From Pomacea canaliculata (taxonomy: Eukaryota > Mollusca > Gastropoda > Architaenioglossa > Ampullariidae), in contig NC_037593.1 of the NCBI RefSeq assembly GCF_003073045.1, forward strand, positions 2,409,525-2,473,524: a DNA stretch of 64,000 bases. The letters are read 5' to 3'. The first letter of the stretch is position 1. Each line of letters starts with the position of its first letter. The notes beneath the pieces are model-generated. The model was not told the origin of the DNA. It worked only from the letters and a program-made list of their open reading frames with translations, and made no database searches. Shown here piece after piece: positions 58,312 to 64,000 of this stretch. Position numbers and translations under genes: made by a program.

Positions 58312-60694
58312 TTACATGACGGGGTGTGGCTCATCGGGTGCAAGACGTCTACCAATCAAACCGATCAAAGCAACGCCGAAACGAGTGGTAGTGGTATAAG
58401 AGGCTCTCTTGTGAGGCTTGTGTAGAACTTGTTCTTCTTGTATTGCTAAAACACAGAGAAATGAGATATTGTATTACTGGTCCGTGACATTCCTGCCTCC
58501 CGAACTTAAATATTCTTGCACATTAATGTTTATATCTCAACTCCTTTCAGTTTAAAGTTTTCCACAAAATCCCATAGTGGAATTGTCTCATTTTCTTACC
58601 AATTCTCAGTTTTCGTGTTTTTTGCCCTTGTCCTCTGGATCAAAGTTCAGCATCTGGCATTTTAATTCTTTGGATTCCGTCCCATCGGCTATAAACATCA
58701 AAATGTCAAGCCACCCGTGCTGTGACACTCAGTGAGTTTATTTTGACAAAGTCGGTTACCTATAGCAACATCCAATCAGCATTTAGCAGGTTTCTTACTG
58801 GGGAGCTCTAGTCGGGAGATAAGTGTAAATATAAATATTATGTGAGGTTTGGACCGTAGTCTGCTCTCACTGTGTGCGTCTGTACGAGCTTCACCATTTC
58901 ACCTTCATTAACATGGAGTGTCATGGATCTAGTCAGAGTGCTAGGACTGGGCGCGTGTGTAGATGAAAGCGTGCGAATGATGTACGTTGTCTAAATGGAA
59001 CGTGAAAAATGACGTAGAGTGACGTCAAAAGAAATAGTGAGGTAAGAGAGAGGATCGTTGAGAGGGGATATAGAAGCAGAAGGACGTGAGAGGACATTTT
59101 TTTTGGAAGAAGAAGGAGGTTAAAAGAGCGGATAGAAGACGGAGTGAGTTGGAAGAGAGCCTTTGCCAAGACAATGTGCCTCGCGAGTGAGTAAAAGATT
59201 GAGTGTGATAGTCAAAGAAGAAACCAGCGTGTTAGTGACTGTATTTTTTTTTTAGTCAGGATTTTTTCTTTTGAGTTTTTGTTTAGTAAACAAGGGCAGA
59301 CTCGATCGAACAGGCGAATCTTTTTTTTCTGAGTGAAAGAACTCGCAATTGTCCGACCCGCTGGTGAGTTGGAGAGAGCGAGAAACTATAGGCACCGGCG
59401 GCGTCGTGACATGGAGAAAGAGCCATTGACATCAAAGAGAAGTCCTTAGCCACTTTCACGGTTTCCTGCTGTTTAGTAAGTGTAGATAATGAGTAGAGGA
59501 AACAAAGTAAACCGATGAAAGCGAAGCATGCCGGTCTGCCTGTGTCTGACTGTCACCGTTACCTGTGGGCTGGTGGTCGCCTGCTACCATCAACACTTGT
59601 CTCCCCGAGTGAGGAGCACGAGACAGAAGGGTGGGGCGGCGTTTCCCCTTATTTCAACCAAACATGCACAGTAATGTGAGCAGCGTGTTTACTGACCATC
59701 ACAACTATAACTAAATTATATAAGTATATGTACTTTTAATAAATACAAGGATTATTTCAGTGTGTTTCACACAAAAAATGTTAAACGCAAAGTATTTGTT
59801 ATTTCTTGCTCTCTCTATGTGGAATCACGCAAGCATGTCAGTGTGAAATTTCAAGGCAATAGGCTAACCATCACTGTGCACGTTTCTGTTTCTACAACAA
59901 TTCCTTCCTGTACCAAAACAGCATTAATTGTGTAATAGTTTAGTCCTTGTTACTAATGCAGGAGCATAGGGCCGCAACACAACTTCACCAGCGGACCCGG
60001 TATAGGGCAGCCCCTCAGGTGGGTCCAGGTGGTTCCCACATCCTTTGCCTCGCTCTCTACTGTTCTTTTCCAAGTCTTTTTCGGTCTCCCAAATCTCCAC
60101 TTCCCCTGGGGTTTCCAGTCACGTGCCTGCCTGGCAATGGTGTCAGCTGGTTTGCACAGGGTGTGTCCTGTCCAGCCCCATTTGCGCTTTGTGAGGTCTT
60201 GGCTAGTGGCATTCTGTTTGGTTCTCTTCCAAAGGCTGCTGTTGGAGAACTTTTCAGGCCATCTTCTTTCCAGAATATGAATTAGGCATCGGTTGGTAAA
60301 GGTCTGCAGCTTGTTGTTGATGGTGTTTGTCACTCTTAAGGTTTCACAACCATACAGTAGGACTGAATTCACATTGGTGTTGAAGATGTGGGTCTTACTG
60401 CTGAAGGACAATGCTCGGGAGTTCCAGATGGTCCGAAGGCTGTTGAAGGCAAGCCTGGCATTGTTGGTGTTGCTTTTTAATGATGTCAACAATTCAAATT
60501 AGGAACTGGCCTCCATATGGGAAAATGCGCTATACTATTCTTATTTTTGTCTTTTTTCTAAATTGGACATAAATACTGACTTGTGTTTATCATACATTGG
60601 GATAAAACAACTTACCATCAGGCTCTGCATCACAAGAACTCATCTCTACACACAGGATGAGTAGAGCTGCTGCCAGGATCATCAGCTGACGCAT
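58312..60694 (-). CDS. P4: secreted peptide precursor, 70 residues, two exons
   Basis: Exon 1 (60694-60616) encodes the same signal peptide as P2 and ends in a phase-1 GTAAGT donor. Exon 2 (58445-58312) encodes AIQEEQVLHKPHKR, then ASYTTTTRFGVALIGLIGRR, then LAPDEPHPVM and TAA. KR and G-RR processing would free a 17-residue hydrophobic peptide ending in Ile-amide. Only AS, the TRFG core and the GRR end are shared with P2 in the middle segment, while both flanks are almost unchanged. The intron of 2170 bases holds a solo LTR and a LINE fragment, neither in exons. A weaker TATA (TATAACAGG) stands at the usual distance. Function unknown; a neuropeptide, defence peptide or toxin-like secreted product are all possible. 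Confidence 0.8.
58919..59411 (+). mobile_element. Solo LTR of a second family in the P4 intron, fossil
   Basis: The sequence starts TGTCATGGATC and ends GGCGTCGTGACA. It is flanked by TGGAG on both sides (58914-58918 and 59412-59416). The P2 intron keeps the empty site (ATTAACATGGAGAAAGAGCC, about 19322). The ends and the 5-bp duplication fit a Gypsy-type LTR. No internal sequence. The target duplication is intact, so the insertion is later than the P2/P4 duplication. Strand is arbitrary. Confidence 0.8.
59953..60492 (-). mobile_element. LINE ORF2 C-terminal fragment in the P4 intron
   Basis: An uninterrupted 179-codon frame on the minus strand includes VNSVLLYGCETLRV, LERRWPEKFSNSSLWKRTKQ, KRKWGWTGHTLCKPAD and FGRPKKTWKRTVE. 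This is the conserved C-terminus of a widespread invertebrate non-LTR retrotransposon ORF2 (the KRKWGWIGHTLRK and GRPKTTWRR motifs). The 3' UTR continues to about 59778. The P2 intron lacks it; P1 and P3 retain parts. Confidence 0.85.
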
Positions 60695-60776
60695 GGTGAC
60701 AAGTGTTTAGAGTTGTAATAAGGCTACAGGCTGAGACGATTGGCGGATATCTTCTGTCATACACATCGTCCTCAGT

Positions 60777-60785
60777 CCTGTTATA
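60777..60785 (-). promoter_or_regulatory. TATA-like box of P4
   Basis: TATAACAGG on the minus strand at the position of TATAAAAGG in P2 and P3. One base makes it weaker. Confidence 0.5.
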
Positions 60786-61627
60786 GCCAGTCTTTAGCAC
60801 GCCCATTGGCTACAGCCACGTGAGGTTGTTTTTGTTGTCCTTGTTCACCTTCAGAAAAGCTTCTATTTTTTTACAGAATCAGACTACACACAACATTTCT
60901 CCCACTGGCCTCTCGGCCTCAACTAACAGGGGGTGGAGTCCATAATGTGTCAGTAACTTCCTTTTACGGTATTCTCACCTGTCCTTGGTGTGATCGACAT
61001 GTCTAGAAATATCAGTGTATTATGTCTTGTATTAAGCAGAGAGTGAACAGAAATCGAAAGTATCTAAAAAAAATTTTATTTTTCAGTGCACCCAACAGTA
61101 TGACAAGTAATGAAAGGTTCAGTGTAAGGACAACAATGAACCAGTCAGCAATCGTCCAGAAAGCAGGTCCAAGGTAGGAGGTGTTTGTAAAGCGACAAGT
61201 CCAGAGTTCACCTCAGCGACCTCATGCAGCAAACACATAACAAGAGTTCAGCTTCATTGTTTGTCACTTTTGACACAAGTACCCTTTACACTTACCTTTG
61301 ATAATTCGTTACAAATATTAATCAAGAAACAAGAGAATACGCTTGATAGAAGTTTCTTTAAACACTAATAGAAGATTGTTAAATCACCTGACATTACCAC
61401 CTATCATCAGATAGATGTGTGAAAGTTACAGGTGACGACAAAGAAAAAAACAACTTATTCTAAGGATTAACACAACATTAGTAAAACGCTCCACACTCGA
61501 GAAACCACACACACAAACATTGCTTAACTCACACACTCGCTCACTCCCCTCTCTCTCCCGTAGTTGCATGTATATATATATAGATACAAACAGACTCTCA
61601 TTTTCCCTCAATAACAAAAAATGAATA

Positions 61628-62098
61628 CAGTGTTTCCTCGTTTATCGCGGGGGATAGGTGCTATGATCAGCCGCGATAAACGAATTTCCGCGAATTAGGG
61701 ACATGCAATAATAATATATAGATGTAAAACAATATCATGTTAGTGTAAAGTAATATATTAATCATGGTATTAATACAGTACAATAACACTTAAGTGTAAA
61801 AAAATATTACTGTACTCAGAGAAACCCAAAAAACTGATGCGAACTGGCTGCGAGATGGGAGATAGCTATCATGGCTCGTCGCTTACGTATAGCAATGGAT
61901 TTCTGTTACACAATTATTTCTTTCGTCTGACTATCTACAACATTACCATGATATTTTGATAGAAATACTAATATAGCTAAATATTTCCTCTTTTTCCTGT
62001 TGAAGTATCTATGGTATTTTGTAGAACGATAATTCCCAGCGCGGAAGCATCGATCGATACTTCACTCAAACAAACCGCGAAGTAGCGAGGGAACACTG
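61628..62098. mobile_element. pogo/Tigger-like MITE, 471 bp
   Basis: The ends CAGTGTTTCCTCGTTTATCG and (reverse complement) CAGTGTTCCCTCGCTACTTC are terminal inverted repeats flanked by TA on both sides, the Tc1/mariner superfamily signature. CAGTG-TCCCTCG ends with CGCGG nearby are typical of pogo/Tigger elements. The same point in long-inverted-repeat copy I (about 7676) is an empty TA site. No transposase frame. Confidence 0.85.
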
Positions 62099-62245
62099 TA
62101 CACAGCAAGGGGACAGTCGGCGTGTAACTAAGGTAATCAATTCTGTCTGCAGTCAGTGAATGTTGACATGACTGTCATGACACACAGGTATGTAGTTAGT
62201 ACTAGAGTCATGAACTTATTTTACACGTGTCTACCCAGACCGTCG

Positions 62246-62271
62246 TAACAACAACAACAACAACAACAACA
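62246..62271. repeat. AAC trinucleotide run
   Basis: About eight or nine AAC units in long-inverted-repeat copy IV. Confidence 0.85.
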
Positions 62272-62610
62272 ACACCTGTATGTATGGACAAGATGTACAT
62301 GTGAGACAGTTTTAAAATAAAGCTCATTAGTCTAATCAGTGGAACAGTCTCAGGAAGCTAGTCTTCCGCCTTTCTACAAAGGCTCAACATGTTTGAGGTG
62401 TTTGTATGAGTTACAGTGAGTTACACATAATGAAACGACTCGCAGGCTTGTGTGAGACTCACTCACGAGTGAACTTTAAGAGGTGAGAGGGAGATTTTCC
62501 GAGAAAGTAAAACCAACACTGTATCTAGTGTGTGTGTGTGGAGGATGTAGGTTGGAGGGAGCTTCAAAAAAATTGTTTGATGTGTAACAACCAATCCTGT
62601 CTAGTTTACC

Positions 62611-64000
62611 CCCTCTCAGCAGGGCCGCCGAGAGCCAGCCTGGGCCCCGGGACAGACGACCTCTCCGGGCCCCTTGTACTTGTAATCGTCAATTATTTTC
62701 CCAGTATATAATGTATGTTTACAATTCGAATCTCAATATCTACACTTCCTTCAGTAACGAAATATAGACTGCAAACATCAGGACAAGTGCACTAGGATCT
62801 ACATCACTACTTGAACATAAAGTTGTTTACATGCGAGTGGTTAGTAAATGAGGACAAATGATGTTAAAGGATCAGACTTGTAGCACCCCCGCTCCACAGA
62901 CCCCCCCCCCTTTAGTAAGGACTGTTACGTCAGCAGCGATGTCAAAACCTCGACAGATTAGAACAACTGCTAGAGGTATCACATAGCCTTTTGTTCTAAG
63001 TGCTGCGAGTTTGTACTAAGCTCACTGACGTGCAAGGAAATGTTCTCTGTGTAAGTGATTTATACTTCTACATGGAAAGAGGAAGAACCGAAGAAGTAAA
63101 TGCCTAAACAAGTCTTCATCGAGTGTCGTTAATAACCTCATTAAAAAAGTGTTTGCTGCGACGAACAGCAGAGCACATCAGTTATCATTTTTATCAACTT
63201 ACATAACAAACACGCAGCACCTATCGAAAGTCCCTTCCTATATTATTCCTTTAGCAAAACCGCACGCGCGCGCGCGCACACACACACAATAACTACACAC
63301 ACACGCATGCTGTTACACGTAAACACATATCTGAACTGTCGCCTTCAGACTCTTTAAAGCAGAAATTTTGAATTCATCCAACTTTTTACGAAGCATAAAT
63401 TCGGTCGACTTCAACTCCCATCAGTCACTAGCCGTTAAAATACCTGCTCAGTTTTAGAAGACAAAGCAACTGTTTTAAAGACTAGTTAGCTAGTAAGTGT
63501 TAATACTTTTAATATTTAAGGAGATTAGAAGGTTTTGTAAAAATGACAGAAAAATAGAAATGTTTAGCATATTTTAGCTGAATCGTAATAGTTCCTAGAA
63601 CAAAGTTATACTGTACTAATATTGTCATTTTACCTGCTGACTACAAACTTTATGAGCTTTTCTCACAAACTTCATTATTGTCAGTCCTTTTGAGACGTTA
63701 GTCACTCTCATTGACACTGATGTTCCTGCCTTGTCAAATGCTATTTGCCAATAAACTCGATTATTATACTGTATGGTAGTGTTACGACTGTAGCAGTAAC
63801 TTGGCTGTTTAAAGATCTAAAAATCTGCGGTGTCACACTTTCCTGTACATAGTCACTTCAGTCATCCGTTGAACAGAGGATAGAACACGTATACAGCGGC
63901 TCACACTGTAATATTTGATTATATTTCTCAGTATTATTTCAATGTTCAACAACTCAACGTTATAACCACATAATCAGCGGACTGCCACACAGGCTACTAA
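62611..64000. other. No recognisable gene
   Basis: It begins with a short GC-rich stretch (GGGCCGCCGAGAGCC...GGGCCCCGGGAC) that may be the edge of another repeat. A CG/CA alternating run lies at about 63265-63305. No exons of the two window families and no other protein similarity seen. Confidence 0.5.

Larger units (their letters stand above)
61310..62610. mobile_element. Long-inverted-repeat element, copy IV (one arm)
   Basis: The outer end (GATAGATGTGTGAAAGTTAC) through GTAAAACGCTCCACACTCGA and the AAC run to AACAACCAATCCTGTCTAGT is the left arm of the family. It stops at about 62610, where unrelated sequence begins. Hosts the MITE at 61628-62098. Confidence 0.6.

Noticed and set aside
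62611-62680. GC-rich stretch GGGCCGCCGAGAGCC...GGGCCCCGGGAC as a DNA transposon end
   Set aside because: It resembles ends of some MITEs, but I could not find a matching inverted end or target duplication in the remaining window.

Overview
This window is eukaryotic nuclear DNA. It has intron-rich genes, about 60% A+T non-coding sequence, many simple repeats, and fragments of non-LTR, LTR and DNA transposons. The protein families and repeat types would fit a mollusc, probably a gastropod, but that is an inference from style and not from a diagnostic gene.

Two gene families make up the coding content, copied many times in direct and inverted orientation. The first is a cytosolic sulfotransferase (SULT) family with six coding exons of almost invariant length (178/181, 151, 173, 104, 184, 110 bases). 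SULT-A (minus, 10766-14167), SULT-B (29141-32018), SULT-C (35190-37388) and SULT-D (39707-42506) are intact and encode 299-300 residues. SULT-E (53699-56181) is a mosaic without exon 6. Two stray exon-6 copies lie at 46.4 and 46.8 kb.

The second family is a two-exon gene for a small secreted peptide precursor of 70-73 residues, here called P. It has an invariant signal-peptide exon and a second exon with a conserved pro-region ending in KR, a highly variable glycine-rich peptide ending in G-RR (an amidation and dibasic cleavage signal), and a conserved tail LAPDEPHPVM. Whole genes are P2 (17835-19878, minus) and P4 (58312-60694, minus). P3 (47179-48165, minus) has a shifted frame. P1 (4301-4434, minus) and P0 (1216-1355, plus) are exon-2 copies without an exon 1 in the window. 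I do not recognise this family, and it is the best candidate for an undescribed system here.

Layout: 0-5.3 kb holds P0, a dense cluster of CRE-type (TGACGTCA) sites with a 55-bp tandem repeat, and P1. 5.3-10.1 kb is a long-inverted-repeat element that an LTR retrotransposon entered. 10.7-14.7 kb is SULT-A; 16.4-17.1 kb a LINE end; 17.4-20.7 kb P2; 20.6-22.5 kb another long-inverted-repeat copy. 22.9-24.9 kb is a minisatellite-rich duplicon repeated at 42.6-44.4 kb. 27.5-42.5 kb carries SULT-B, -C and -D head to tail. 44.5-53.2 kb mixes LINE ends, a third long-inverted-repeat copy, stray SULT exons, P3 and a solo LTR. 53.2-56.2 kb is SULT-E, 58.3-60.7 kb P4, and 61.3-62.6 kb a fourth long-inverted-repeat copy with a pogo/Tigger-like MITE.

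The paralogous blocks let several insertions be dated relative to the duplications, because empty sites can be read directly. The sulfotransferases and the peptides probably travel together because they share duplicons. A functional link is possible but unproven.
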